A stretch of 64,000 nucleotides of DNA from Prado023 sp963774745 (GCA_963774745.1 CAVZGE010000006.1:1-64000); one strand, 5' to 3'; shown: positions 44,532 to 53,696, numbered from the stretch's first letter. Translations and numbers: made by a program. The notes: generated from the sequence alone by a model not told the origin.

Positions 44532-45077
44532 ATGATCAACGTGCACACCACCAGACCGGGCACTCGCGTGCGCCGACTCGTCTGCGTCGCCGGCGCAGCG
44601 GGGCTGCTCGCCTCCGGGCTGGCTGTCGCGCCAGCGATGGGCGCCTCCGGCTCCTCCTCGGTGCCCGCTGCTGCACGGCCCGTCCCCTTCACGATCCATG
44701 AGGTCGTGGTGTTCGGCTCCCCAGCCGATCCGACGTTCACCGCCGAAGGACCGATCTGCTCGTCGGGTACCGTCCATGACGACTTCACACATACGGCCGC
44801 CTGGAAAGGGGAGGCCTCGAAGTTCTTCCTGATGGGCTCGAGCGTCTACACCTGCGCGGACGGCAGCGGGACGATCCTGGCCCGCAAGAAGGTGTTCATC
44901 ACCTACAGCGAGGACGGCTCGCTCACTAACTGGGGACCCTTCGAGATCACCGGCGGCACCGGCGCCTACGCCGGGTTGCGCGGCAACGGCTCCGATGTCG
45001 GGGTGGCCCTGGTGAACCCTGAGACGGGCACCGTCGACGTGGGGACGGGGACTATCACCGGGACGATCGTCCCCTGA
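44532..45077 (+). CDS. Secreted allene-oxide-cyclase-barrel-like protein
   Basis: This 181-residue exported protein starts at ATG 44532, with AAGGGAG about 8 nt upstream. The signal peptide (LVCVAGAAGLLASGLAVAPA, cut near MGASG) precedes a small beta-barrel domain with the conserved ITGGTGAYAGLRGNGSDVGV seen in AOC-barrel/DUF3224-like proteins, and two Cys (PICSSGT; VYTCADG). Family members are mostly uncharacterised; the fold can bind small hydrophobic ligands. It lies between the TRAP-like lipoprotein (divergent) and the second kinase (same strand), with a terminator after it. Confidence 0.75.
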   Translation: MINVHTTRPGTRVRRLVCVAGAAGLLASGLAVAPAMGASGSSSVPAAARPVPFTIHEVVVFGSPADPTFTAEGPICSSGTVHDDFTHTAAWKGEASKFFLMGSSVYTCADGSGTILARKKVFITYSEDGSLTNWGPFEITGGTGAYAGLRGNGSDVGVALVNPETGTVDVGTGTITGTIVP

Positions 45078-45088
45078 TCGCCGTCTCA

Positions 45089-45122
45089 GCGACGCCCCGA
45101 CTCACTTCGGTCGGGGTGTCGC
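45089..45122 (+). terminator. Terminator after the barrel protein
   Basis: GCGACGCCCCGAC pairs with GTCGGGGTGTCGC (one G-U) around a TCACTTCG loop, starting 12 nt past the stop. Confidence 0.75.
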
Positions 45123-45169
45123 CAACCGCGGGCGCGTGTTACCTCGTGTTCCAGACGTCCACCGGCTGC

Positions 45170-45175
45170 CACACT
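45170..45175 (+). promoter_or_regulatory. -10 box of a leaderless transcript
   Basis: CACACT ends 6 nt before ATG 45182. The layout is the same as at the kinases starting at 8605 and 41442. Confidence 0.45.
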
Positions 45176-45181
45176 GGGACG

Positions 45182-46861
45182 ATGCCGCGCTGGGCGATCC
45201 ACGGGTTGGTGCTCGCGGTTGCTGTTGCCGGTGCGCTGCTGGCCCTTCCCGGCACCTCGTTCGCCCTGGGCGGGGTTGCCGATCCGCCGGGTTCGGTCGT
45301 CCTGGTGGCGGCCCTGAGTCTGGGGCTGCTCCTGAGTGGGGTGGCGCTGGCAGCCGTGGCTGGACCCCAGGGCCCGGCGGTGCTGACCCTGATCGTGGCC
45401 GGCGCCTCGGTCGCTGGTGCCACGACCGGGGCGATCGGTGCCCCGGGCCTGGTGTCGTCGGTGGCGGCGGTGTTCGCGTTCGCGGGCATCCCGGCACTGA
45501 TCCAGTTGACCCTGGGCTGGCCGCGGTCCCGGCCCACCCGCACCGTCGAGCGCAGGCTCGTGGTCGGCACGTGGATCCTGGTCGCCGGGGCGGGAATCGC
45601 CTGGGTCCTGGTCTGGGACCCGTATGCCGACATCGGGTGTGTGCTGGGCTGCGGGCAGAACCCGCTGGCCATTCACCCCAACGCCCGGGCCGCCCGCACC
45701 CTCATGGACCTCACCCTGCTGGTCACGGTGGTCGCTGGTCTGACCACGGCCGCAGTGACCGTGCGCCCGTCGCGGTTCTGGCCGGGCGGGCTCGCGGTCC
45801 TGGTCCTGGCCGTCGAAGCCGCCGTGCGCCTCCAGGGGCGGGGACTGGTCCCAGACGCGGTGGCGATCCCGCTCTACCAGGCGCGATGCGTCTCCCTGGC
45901 ATTGGTGGGGGGTGCGCTTGTCGCTGCCGCAGTGCGCCGGATCCGCCGCCGGCACCTGCTCGTGCGACTGGCCGCCTCGCTGGACGCGGCTCCGGCGCCC
46001 GGCACCTACGCGGCCTCGCTCGCGGAGGTCCTGGGAGACCCGTCCTTGGACATCGGCTACTCCGTGGCCGGCCAGGACCGGTACGTGCACGCCAACGGGC
46101 GGCCTTTCCCCGGGCCGCAGGACCACCAGGTTGCAACCCGGTTGGAACGCAATGGGACCCCCGTCGCGATGGTCGTGCACCAGCCCGAGCACGCCGAGGC
46201 CATCGCCACCGGGCTGGGGGCCGCGGCCCGGTTGGCCATCGACAACGAGCGACTGCAGGCCGACCTGCGCAGCCAGCTGGCCGACCTTCGGACCAGTCGT
46301 GAGCGGGTCGTGGAACGGTCCGACGCTGAACGGCTGCGGTTGGAGCGGGACCTGCACGACGGTGCCCAGCAGAGGCTCCTCATGCTCGGTCACCAGCTGC
46401 GGCGGGCCCTGCACGACGATCCCCAATCTGAGCCCTGGCTGGCCCCGGTGATCGACGACGTCGACGCGGCCCTGCGCGACCTGCGCGAGATCGGGCACGG
46501 CATCTACCCCGGGATCCTGGAATCCCTGGGCCTGCACGCCGCCCTCGACGCACTGGCCGACGGCCCCGTCCCGTTCACGCTGCAGGCTGCGCCGACCGAG
46601 CGGCTGGACCCACCGATCGAACGGGCCGCCTACCTGGTCGTGGCCACCGCGCTCAGCGCGGCCGGCGGGTCAGGACCGGGGGACGATGCCCCCGTCACTG
46701 CTGCCCTGGCTCTGGATACCGGGTGCCTCCGCGTTCGGGTGGCCGGCGTTCGCAGGTTGGGGGAACACAACGTCGAAGGGATGGAGGATCACGTGGGAGC
46801 GCTCGGAGGCACCATCACATTCGCCAGGGACACGATCGTCTGCGAACTGCCATGCGGGTAG
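45182..46861 (+). CDS. Histidine kinase with intact His box but degenerate ATPase domain
   Basis: This 559-residue protein has an N-terminal block of membrane helices (HGLVLAVAVAGALLALPG; VVLVAALSLGLLLSGVAL; VVGTWILVAGAGIAWVLVW; LLVTVVAGLTTAAVTV; GGLAVLVLAVEAAV), a linker domain, and the phospho-acceptor box ERLRLERDLHDGAQQRLLM (His392). The following region should be an HATPase domain, but the N-box is replaced by YLVVATALSAAGGSGPGD, the DDG G1 box by VRVAGVRRLG and the GxGL loop is missing, leaving only DHVGALGGTITF. It is therefore unlikely to bind ATP. It is coupled by a 10-bp overlap to a normal response regulator. Together with the His-less kinase at 41442 it could form a split kinase: one protomer supplies ATPase, the other the His. 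Confidence 0.88.
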   Translation: MPRWAIHGLVLAVAVAGALLALPGTSFALGGVADPPGSVVLVAALSLGLLLSGVALAAVAGPQGPAVLTLIVAGASVAGATTGAIGAPGLVSSVAAVFAFAGIPALIQLTLGWPRSRPTRTVERRLVVGTWILVAGAGIAWVLVWDPYADIGCVLGCGQNPLAIHPNARAARTLMDLTLLVTVVAGLTTAAVTVRPSRFWPGGLAVLVLAVEAAVRLQGRGLVPDAVAIPLYQARCVSLALVGGALVAAAVRRIRRRHLLVRLAASLDAAPAPGTYAASLAEVLGDPSLDIGYSVAGQDRYVHANGRPFPGPQDHQVATRLERNGTPVAMVVHQPEHAEAIATGLGAAARLAIDNERLQADLRSQLADLRTSRERVVERSDAERLRLERDLHDGAQQRLLMLGHQLRRALHDDPQSEPWLAPVIDDVDAALRDLREIGHGIYPGILESLGLHAALDALADGPVPFTLQAAPTERLDPPIERAAYLVVATALSAAGGSGPGDDAPVTAALALDTGCLRVRVAGVRRLGEHNVEGMEDHVGALGGTITFARDTIVCELPCG

Positions 46862-47505
46862 TCGTCGCCGAGGACGTGCTGCTGACCCGCGCCGGCATCG
46901 TCCGTCTGCTCCAGGACGCAGGCGTCAACGTCGTGGGCGAGGCCGAGGACGTCGACGGGCTGATGGCCGCCGTGGCCCTGAACTCCCCGGACGTGGTCAT
47001 CTCCGACATCCGGATGCCACCCACCCACCGCGACGAGGGACTCGTGGCCGCAGCCCGCATCCGCGCCGAGCACCCCGGCATCGGGGTCCTGATCCTCTCG
47101 CAGTACGTGGAGTCCGACTACGCCTTGGAACTGCTGCGCGACCACCCAGGTGGTGTCGGGTACCTGCTCAAGGAACGCGTCTACGACATCGGCACCGTGC
47201 TCGACGCCCTGCGCCGGATCGCCGACGATGAATGCGTCATCGACCCGACCATCGTCCAACGGCTGCTCGGTCGGCGCCGCGCCAAAGATGACCCCCTGGC
47301 AGGCCTGTCCGTCCGCGAGCGAGAGGTACTGGCCCTCGTGGCCGAGGGCCGGTCCAACGACGGCATCGCCGAGGCCCTGTTCATCACCCCCCGCACCGTC
47401 GAGGCGCACATCTCCGAGATCTTCCTCAAACTCGGCCTCGACACCCAACCCGGCACCAACCGCCGCGTCCGCGCCGTGCTGGCCCACCTGAAATCCGTGA
47501 CCTGA
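46852..47505 (+). CDS. NarL/LuxR-family response regulator
   Basis: This 217-residue regulator has a receiver with VVVAEDVLLTRAG, phospho-acceptor Asp in VVISDIRMPPTHRDEG, LSQYVES and Lys in YLLKERVYD, plus a LuxR helix-turn-helix (LSVREREVLALVAEGRSNDG; PRTVEAHISEIFLKLGLDTQ). ATG 46852 overlaps the kinase gene. It is the only response regulator near either degenerate kinase, so both probably feed into it. All phosphorylation residues are present. Confidence 0.92.
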   Translation: MRVVVAEDVLLTRAGIVRLLQDAGVNVVGEAEDVDGLMAAVALNSPDVVISDIRMPPTHRDEGLVAAARIRAEHPGIGVLILSQYVESDYALELLRDHPGGVGYLLKERVYDIGTVLDALRRIADDECVIDPTIVQRLLGRRRAKDDPLAGLSVREREVLALVAEGRSNDGIAEALFITPRTVEAHISEIFLKLGLDTQPGTNRRVRAVLAHLKSVT

Positions 47506-47588
47506 GCGCCGGCCCGGCCCGTGCTCCACCACATTGTCTCGCGTCGCATCGCCGCGAGCCTGCGGCTGCGGTCGCCGGTGACCTCGTC

Positions 47589-47690
47589 GAGGAACCACGT
47601 CGATGGACGCAACTGTGGTCGGCCGTGGATAACGCAGGAACGGCCCACGCCGGATGTGAATCTGGCCGCCGAAGTCGGAGGGTGTGAGCG
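47589..47690 (+). repeat. Interspersed repeat, copy 8 (short)
   Basis: AACCACGTCGATGGACGCAA and CTGTGGTCGGCCGTGGAT, a deletion, then CGGCCCACGCCGGATGTGAA and TCTGGCCGCCGAAGTCGGAG. An internal block of about 25 bp including the TCACCCAGCGTGAC palindrome is missing. The remaining gap 47506-47786 holds no gene. Confidence 0.75.
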
Positions 47691-47786
47691 AAGCCCCGGG
47701 GCTGGCTCGTGACTGGGAGTAGTCCACGGCGGAGTAGCCGAACACTGCGGCGGAGTGACTCGCCAGACGGTGGGACCGATCTCAGA

Positions 47787-48431
47787 TCAGCCGTACCGGT
47801 GGTGTGGTGTTCCGGGTTCCTCGGTGCGCCGGGTGGGGGCTGGGTAGACGAGCCCAAGCATGGTGTGGGTGAGCACGTCGACGACCTGCGCACGTGACGG
47901 TGGGGCGGCGTCGGCCAGCTCTTGGGTGATCATCCGCTCGACCAGGTGGATCAGGGCTGAGGCGGCCAAGCGGGCGTCGACGGATCTGTTCGCGATGCTG
48001 AGGTCCTGGTCGGCGCGGATGCGGTCTGCTGCTGCGTCGATGAAGTGGTCGAGGAACGCCCGCCACACAGCTTCCAGGTCGGGGTCCAGGGGTGCGGCGT
48101 CGACCACGGCGCGCAGCAGGGACGCCCGGCGGACGTAGGTGTGGGAGGCCGCGTCGAACATTGCGGGGACGTCGTGCCGCGGGTCGTTGCCCTGCAGCCA
48201 GATCCCGAAGTCCTCGGTGACCTCCGCGGTGAACCGGCCCAGCAGCGCTGCGACGACGTCGTACCGGGAGGTGAAGTGCTTGTAGAACGCCTCCCGGGTG
48301 ACCGGGATCGGCTCCATCAGGGCTCCGACGGTCATCTCCCGCAGCCGCCTGTGGGCCAGGAACTCCTGTGCCGCGTCCAGGATCACCTCCCGGGTTCCTG
48401 CCGGGATCGCCACCCTCTCACCGACTGCCAT
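47787..48431 (-). CDS. TetR-family transcriptional regulator
   Basis: This 214-residue regulator has a TetR N-terminal helix-turn-helix (ILDAAQEFLAHRRLREMTVG, then PIPVTREAFYKHFTSRYDVV) and an all-helical ligand-binding C-terminal domain (AASALIHLVERMITQELADA). ATG 48431 is chosen because GGAGG lies about 10 nt upstream; the upstream in-frame ATGs lack one. It is divergent from the CoA-disulfide reductase gene, and the gap has a GGTTAC-N5-GTAACC palindrome that it most likely binds. A matching site 7.6 kb away suggests a small regulon. Confidence 0.9.
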   Translation of the reverse strand: MAVGERVAIPAGTREVILDAAQEFLAHRRLREMTVGALMEPIPVTREAFYKHFTSRYDVVAALLGRFTAEVTEDFGIWLQGNDPRHDVPAMFDAASHTYVRRASLLRAVVDAAPLDPDLEAVWRAFLDHFIDAAADRIRADQDLSIANRSVDARLAASALIHLVERMITQELADAAPPSRAQVVDVLTHTMLGLVYPAPTRRTEEPGTPHHRYG

Positions 48432-48476
48432 GCCCACCATCCTCCACCGCCGCAGTCCCGCAGCCCCGAGGCCCAA

Positions 48477-48502
48477 GGTTACTTGATGTAACCTACCGGT
48501 AG
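48477..48502. promoter_or_regulatory. TetR operator GGTTAC-TTGAT-GTAACC plus CTACCGGTAG
   Basis: A 17-bp palindrome at 48477-48493 with 6-bp arms around TTGAT is followed at once by the perfect 10-bp palindrome CTACCGGTAG (48493-48502). It lies between divergent tetR and the reductase operon. The GTTAC-N5-GTAAC core recurs at 56113-56127. Confidence 0.7.
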
Positions 48503-48533
48503 GCGGTGGCTACGGGTCGGGAGGCAGGCGCTC

Positions 48534-50222
48534 ATGAAGGTGATCATCGTCGGTGGGGTAGCGGGTGGGGCGTCGTGCGCGGCCCGGTTGCGTCGCCTGG
48601 ATGAGTCTGCGGAGATCGTGCTGCTGGAGCGGGGTCCGTATGTGTCGTACGCGAACTGCGGGTTGCCGTATCACATCGGGGATGTGATCGAGCGGGAGTC
48701 GGCGCTGCTGGTTGCCAACGAGCAGTTGTTCCGCACCCAGTTCGGAGTGGACTGCCGGACGCTCACCGAGGTGGTGGGCGTCTCGGCGGCCGCGCGGACC
48801 GTGGTGCTGCGCGATGTGACCACCGGCGAGGTGACCGAGGAGTCCTACGACGCCCTGGTGCTCTCGCCGGGGGCGGCTACGGTGCGACCGCCGATCCCGG
48901 GGATCGACCTGCCGGGGATCTTCGAGGTCCGCACGGTCCCGGATGCGCGGGCGATCCGGGAGTGGATGGCGCGTGGGACCAGCTTTCTGAGCGGGATGGA
49001 CGTGTACTCGGGGTTCCAGACCGTCAAGCCGGCGAAGCACGCGGTGGTGGTGGGGGGTGGGTTCATCGGGTTGGAGACTGCCGAGAACCTGGCCCACGCC
49101 GGCTTCGAGACCACGGTGATCGAGATGGCCGACCAGGTGTTGGCCCCGTTGGATCCGGAGTTCGGGCGGATCGCCGCGGACCGGATGCGCCTGCACGGGG
49201 TGCAGGTCGTGCTCGGCGACGGGGTCGCCTCCTTCGAGCAGGTCGAGGGCGAGTCCCTGCTGGTGACCACCAGGTCGGGGGAGCAGTTCCCGGCCGACCT
49301 GGTGATCGTGTCTCTGGGGGTGCGCCCGGACACCACCCTGGCGAAGTCGGCCGGGTTGGAACTCGGGGAGCGTGGCGGGATCCGGGTCGATGACCAGATG
49401 CGCACCTCGGACCCGCACATCTGGGCTGTCGGTGACGTGGTCGAGGTCAAGGACGTTCAGACCGGGGAGTGGACGTTGATGGCTCTGGCTGGGCCGGCGA
49501 ACCGGCAGGGCCGGATCGCCGCCGACGTCATCTGTGGGCGGGACTCCACGTTCCGTGGGGTGCAGGGCACCGCAGTGGTGGGCCTGTTCGGGGCCACCCT
49601 GGCGTGGACGGGCCAGAATGAGAAGGCGTTGGTCCGCAGCGGGGACACCGATTACGAGAAGGTGTACCTGTTCCCCAACTCGCACGCCGGGTACTACCCG
49701 GGTGCGAAGCCGACGGCGATGAAGGTGTTGTTCCGCCGCTCGGACGGCACCCTGCTCGGCGCGCAGGCCGCCGGTGAGGACGGGGTCGACAAGCGGATCG
49801 GGCACCTGGCGATGGCGATCCAGTTCGGGGCGACCGTGTACGACCTCGAGGAGTCCGAGCTCTGCTACGCCCCACCGTTCGGCTCCGCGAAGGACCCGGT
49901 CAACTTCGCGGGGATGATCGGCGCCGACGTCCTGCGCGGGGACATGCCGGTGGCGCACTGGGGGCAGAACCCGGACGCGGTCATCCTCGATGTGCGCGAG
50001 AAGCCCGAGCTGGCCGTCGAGGGGGTGCCCGGCTCGGTCCACATCCCCCTGGGTCAGCTGCGCACCCGACTCCACGAACTTCCGACGGACACCGAGATCC
50101 ACGTCCTGTGCCGGTCCGGGCAGCGCGCGTTCACCGCCACCAGGATCCTGATCCAGAACGGGTACAACGCGAAGGTCCTCTCGGGCGGGATGTTGTCGCA
50201 CGCCATGCTGATGCCCCGATGA
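48534..50222 (+). CDS. CoA-disulfide reductase fused to rhodanese (CoADR-Rhd)
   Basis: This 562-residue FAD enzyme has an N-terminal FAD-binding IIVGGVAGGASCAARLRRLD, the single active Cys42 in VSYANCGLPYHIGD (diagnostic for CoA-disulfide/persulfide reductases), NAD(P)-binding VVVGGGFIGLETAENLA, FAD-binding IWAVGDVV, the reductase C-terminal dimer domain, and a fused rhodanese domain (AVILDVREKPELAVEGVPGS; catalytic Cys526 in VLCRSGQRAF). Fused forms reduce CoA-persulfide or polysulfide with NAD(P)H. ATG 48534 has GGGAGG about 10 nt upstream. It is the first gene of a TetR-controlled run continuing with a P-type ATPase 26 bp later, indicating a link between sulfur/thiol redox and membrane function. 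Confidence 0.92.
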   Translation: MKVIIVGGVAGGASCAARLRRLDESAEIVLLERGPYVSYANCGLPYHIGDVIERESALLVANEQLFRTQFGVDCRTLTEVVGVSAAARTVVLRDVTTGEVTEESYDALVLSPGAATVRPPIPGIDLPGIFEVRTVPDARAIREWMARGTSFLSGMDVYSGFQTVKPAKHAVVVGGGFIGLETAENLAHAGFETTVIEMADQVLAPLDPEFGRIAADRMRLHGVQVVLGDGVASFEQVEGESLLVTTRSGEQFPADLVIVSLGVRPDTTLAKSAGLELGERGGIRVDDQMRTSDPHIWAVGDVVEVKDVQTGEWTLMALAGPANRQGRIAADVICGRDSTFRGVQGTAVVGLFGATLAWTGQNEKALVRSGDTDYEKVYLFPNSHAGYYPGAKPTAMKVLFRRSDGTLLGAQAAGEDGVDKRIGHLAMAIQFGATVYDLEESELCYAPPFGSAKDPVNFAGMIGADVLRGDMPVAHWGQNPDAVILDVREKPELAVEGVPGSVHIPLGQLRTRLHELPTDTEIHVLCRSGQRAFTATRILIQNGYNAKVLSGGMLSHAMLMPR

Positions 50223-50247
50223 CCAGCCGCCTCACCCGGAGGACCCG

Positions 50248-53010
50248 ATGACCGTCTCACCCGAAGTCAAGGTCGACCAGCCGCGGAGCTGGTTCAACAA
50301 GCCCGTCGAGGATGTGGTGACCGAGCTCGCCACGAACGCAGACTCGGGCCTGTCCGCTGCCGAGGCGGGCAGCCGGCTGGCCTCCCACGGCCCGAACGTG
50401 ATCGCCGCGGAGCCCTCACCGTCGGTGTGGGCGGTGGCCCTGATCCAGCTCAAGGACTCGATGAACCTGATGCTGATCGCGGTCACCGGGGTCAGCATGC
50501 TGATCCAGGAGTGGTCCACGGCCATGATCGTGGCGTTCCTGGTCGTGCTCAACGTGGTGATGGGCACCCAGCAGGAGATGAAGGCCCGGGCCAGCGTGGA
50601 CGCCCTGGCCAAGATGACCACCCCGCAGGCCAAGGTCGTGCGCGACGGCACCCTGATGCAGGTCAGCGCCACCGACCTCGTTCCCGGGGACATCGTGACC
50701 CTGGAGTCCGGCGACATCGTGCCCGCCGACGGGCGGCTGATCCGCTCAGCCACCCTGGAGACCCAGGAGGCCGCCCTGACCGGGGAGAGCGCCCCGATCA
50801 GCAAGGACCCCTCCACCATCGACATCGACGAAGTGGCGCTCGGCGACCGCACGAACATGCTGTTCCAGAACACGTCGGTGACCCGCGGCACGGGGGCGAT
50901 GGTGGTCACCGAGACCGGCATGGGCACCCAGATGGGCCAGATCGCCACCATGCTCTCCGCGGTGGCCCCGAGCAGGTCCCCGCTGCAGAACGAGCTGGAC
51001 TCGCTGACCAAGGTCCTCGGCGCGATCGCCTGGGTCGCGGTGGCGATCATCGTCGGGCTCGGCCTCTACCGCGGGCAGGACCTGGACCAGGTGCTGCTGC
51101 TCGGGGTGGCGATGGCGATCTCGGCGATCCCCACCGGCCTGCCCACATTCGTCCAGGCGATGCTGGCCTACGGGGCCAAGGAGTTGGCGGCGGCCAAGGC
51201 GATCGTGAAGAACCTGACCGACGTCGAGACCCTGGGTGCGACCAGCGCGATCAACTCCGACAAGACCGGCACCCTGACGATGAACGAGATGATGGTCCGT
51301 TCCCTGTACATGCGGACCCACTGGTACCACGTCGCCGGCGAGGGCTACGCCAAGACCGGGGCCATCCGCGCCGTCGTCGGGGACACGACCCCCGAGTTCA
51401 CCAACCTCGCCTACGGGTTGACCCTGTGCAGCGACGCCACCGTGTCCGACGACGGGGCGGTGATCGGGGACCCGACCGAGGCGGCCCTCGTGGTCCTGGC
51501 TGCGAAGCTCGGGGTGGACGCCGAGGAGAGCCGCCGCGCCTACCCGCGGGTGGCCGAGGTGCCCTTCGACTCCGCGTACAAGTTCATGGCCACCTTCCAC
51601 AACGTCCCGGCCCCCACCGGCGGGACCCGGCTGGTGGAACTGGTCAAGGGCGGCCCCGACGTGGTGCTGGACCGGTGCACCAGCATGCTCACCGACGACG
51701 GGTCGGTGCCGATGCCCGGCGTCCTGGACTCGATTCTGGCCGCGAACCGGGAGATGTCCGAGAAGGGCCTGCGGGTCCTGGCCTTCGCCGTGCGCGACGT
51801 CAGCGGGCACGAGGCCGAGGTGGTGGCCGACCCGATGTCGTTCGTCGGCGAGCTGCAGTTCGTCGGGATGGTGGGCATCATCGACCCGCTGCGCCCGTCG
51901 GCCGTCGAGGCCGTGCGGATCGCCCGCCAGGCCGGTATCGAGGTCCGGATGATCACCGGTGACCACGCCATCACCGCCTCGGCGATCGGCGCCGAGCTCG
52001 GCCTGGCACCGGGGGCGATCAGCGGGGCGGAGATCGCCGCGATGAGCGACGAGGACCTCACGGCCGCCCTACCCAACCTGCACGTGTTCGGTCGGGTCAC
52101 CCCGCAGGACAAGCTCCGGCTGGCCAAGCTGATGCAGCGACGCGGGGACATCGTGGCCATGACCGGCGACGCGGTCAACGACGCCGCGGCTCTGAAGCAG
52201 GCCGACATCGGGGTGGCGATGGGTTCCGGGTCGGAGGTGACCAAGCAGGCCGGGAAGATGATCCTGACCGACGACAACTTCGGCACCCTGGTCACCGCCG
52301 TGCGCCTGGGCCGCAGCACCTACGAGAAGATCGTCAACTACGTGCGCTACCAGATGAGCCAGCTGCTGTCCCTGGTGCTGCTGTTCCTCACGGCCAGCAT
52401 CTTCAACATCAACGACGGCATCGCCCTGACCCCGCTGATGGTGCTGTTCCTGAATTTCTTCATCTCGATCTTCCCCGTCGTCGTGATCATGCGCGAGCCG
52501 GCCCTGCCGGGCCTGATGACCAGGCCTCCGCGGGACCCGAACCTGAAGCTGGCCAACCCGGTGTCGATCCGGCAATGGGCCTTCTACGGCGGCACCCTGT
52601 TCGTGGTCACCCTGGTCGCCCTGGTCTATGGACCTGGCGAGCTGCTGGGTGAGGAGCCCAGCGTCCCGATGACGATGGCGTTCGTGGTCATGGCGCTGGG
52701 CACGGTCCTCAGCGGCCTGGTGCTGCGCCGGGCCCCCGAGTCGGGGCTGGCAGAGCCCGTGCTGGCTGCGCTGAAGGTCCTGTCGATCCCGATCCTGATC
52801 ACCATCGTGGCCGTCGAGTGGACCTTCATGCAGAAGTTGCTGCTCACCACCTCACTGACCGGCGGCCAATGGGTGGCCTGCATCGCCTTGGCGCTGGTCG
52901 TGCCGATCACCATCGAGCTGAGCAAGATCCCCCGGCGGCGGCACCTGCCCGCACCGGAGCCCATCGACGCGGCCCACGCCGTGTCCCCAGCCCGGGCCCT
53001 GGTCGGCTGA
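50248..53010 (+). CDS. P-type cation-transporting ATPase (P2-like, variant ion site)
   Basis: This 920-residue membrane pump has an N-terminal cation-ATPase domain, about ten helices, actuator LTGESAPISKD, phosphorylated Asp338 in SDKTGTLTMNEMM, nucleotide-binding VKGGPDVVLDRC, MITGDHAITA and a hinge TGDAVNDAAALKQADIGVAM. Two conserved motifs differ from classical Ca/Na,K pumps: the M4 PEGLP is AIPTGLP here (about residue 295), losing the ion-binding Glu, and TGDGVND reads TGDAVND. The M6 region reads NINDGIALTPLMVLFLNFF. The ion is therefore uncertain; proton, sodium or another cation is possible. ATG 50248 follows CGGAGGA. It is the second gene of the TetR-controlled operon. Confidence 0.9.
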   Translation: MTVSPEVKVDQPRSWFNKPVEDVVTELATNADSGLSAAEAGSRLASHGPNVIAAEPSPSVWAVALIQLKDSMNLMLIAVTGVSMLIQEWSTAMIVAFLVVLNVVMGTQQEMKARASVDALAKMTTPQAKVVRDGTLMQVSATDLVPGDIVTLESGDIVPADGRLIRSATLETQEAALTGESAPISKDPSTIDIDEVALGDRTNMLFQNTSVTRGTGAMVVTETGMGTQMGQIATMLSAVAPSRSPLQNELDSLTKVLGAIAWVAVAIIVGLGLYRGQDLDQVLLLGVAMAISAIPTGLPTFVQAMLAYGAKELAAAKAIVKNLTDVETLGATSAINSDKTGTLTMNEMMVRSLYMRTHWYHVAGEGYAKTGAIRAVVGDTTPEFTNLAYGLTLCSDATVSDDGAVIGDPTEAALVVLAAKLGVDAEESRRAYPRVAEVPFDSAYKFMATFHNVPAPTGGTRLVELVKGGPDVVLDRCTSMLTDDGSVPMPGVLDSILAANREMSEKGLRVLAFAVRDVSGHEAEVVADPMSFVGELQFVGMVGIIDPLRPSAVEAVRIARQAGIEVRMITGDHAITASAIGAELGLAPGAISGAEIAAMSDEDLTAALPNLHVFGRVTPQDKLRLAKLMQRRGDIVAMTGDAVNDAAALKQADIGVAMGSGSEVTKQAGKMILTDDNFGTLVTAVRLGRSTYEKIVNYVRYQMSQLLSLVLLFLTASIFNINDGIALTPLMVLFLNFFISIFPVVVIMREPALPGLMTRPPRDPNLKLANPVSIRQWAFYGGTLFVVTLVALVYGPGELLGEEPSVPMTMAFVVMALGTVLSGLVLRRAPESGLAEPVLAALKVLSIPILITIVAVEWTFMQKLLLTTSLTGGQWVACIALALVVPITIELSKIPRRRHLPAPEPIDAAHAVSPARALVG

Positions 53011-53082
53011 ACCCACAGCACCATCACCACAACGCCCAAACGGGCCGGTACGCCCGGCCCAGCAGGAACGGAAGGAAACCCC

Positions 53083-53631
53083 ATGCGAGGACATGAGCGC
53101 CGCGAGGAACGACGTGACGAGCGAGCGACCTTCGGCGCCCGCGGGAACGCGGACCGCTACCAGATGCGCGAGAAGATGCTGAGCATCGGCGACGACTTCT
53201 GGATCGAGGACGAGTCCGGCCGCCGGGCGTTCAAGGTCAACGGCAAGGCGCTGCGCGTGCGCCAGACCCTGGTCATCGAGGATCCCAACGGCGCTGAGCT
53301 GCTGAAGATCCAGGACCGCCCGGTCCGGGTCCGCGACGTCATGGAGGTCGAGGACGCATCCGGGGCGACCGTGGCCACAGTGAAGAAGGCCATGATCTCC
53401 CCCCTACGCGAACGATTCACCATCGACCTGGCCGGTGGCGGGCAGATGACCGCCCAGGGCAACATCACCGATCACGAGTTCGAGATCGAGGCCGGCGGCA
53501 GCAAGGTGGCCGAGGTGTCGAAGAAGTGGTTCCGGGTCCGCGACTCCTACGGCGTCGAGGTCGCCCCCGGGCAGAACCCGGCCCTGATCCTGGCCCTCGC
53601 GGTCTGCATCGACCAGATGGCCGCCGGCTGA
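53083..53631 (+). CDS. LURP-one/YxjI-like (tubby-fold) protein
   Basis: This 182-residue protein has a charged N-terminus followed by the YxjI/LURP-one pattern: YQMREKMLSIGDDFWIEDES, RRAFKVNGKALRVRQTLVIE, LLKIQDRPVRVRDVMEV, then FTIDLAGGGQMTAQGNITDH and a C-terminal GQNPALILALAVCIDQMA helix. The fold is a scramblase/tubby-like barrel with a central helix. No enzyme activity is known. It is on the same strand 72 bp after the ATPase. A relative is encoded at 55278 under the same type of operator, so membrane-lipid-associated roles are plausible. Confidence 0.85.
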   Translation: MRGHERREERRDERATFGARGNADRYQMREKMLSIGDDFWIEDESGRRAFKVNGKALRVRQTLVIEDPNGAELLKIQDRPVRVRDVMEVEDASGATVATVKKAMISPLRERFTIDLAGGGQMTAQGNITDHEFEIEAGGSKVAEVSKKWFRVRDSYGVEVAPGQNPALILALAVCIDQMAAG

Positions 53632-53696
53632 CCGTACGAACGACGGCCGGCACCTCGCCAGGCGCAACCCCCACACACCCCACGAAAGGCAGTGCG

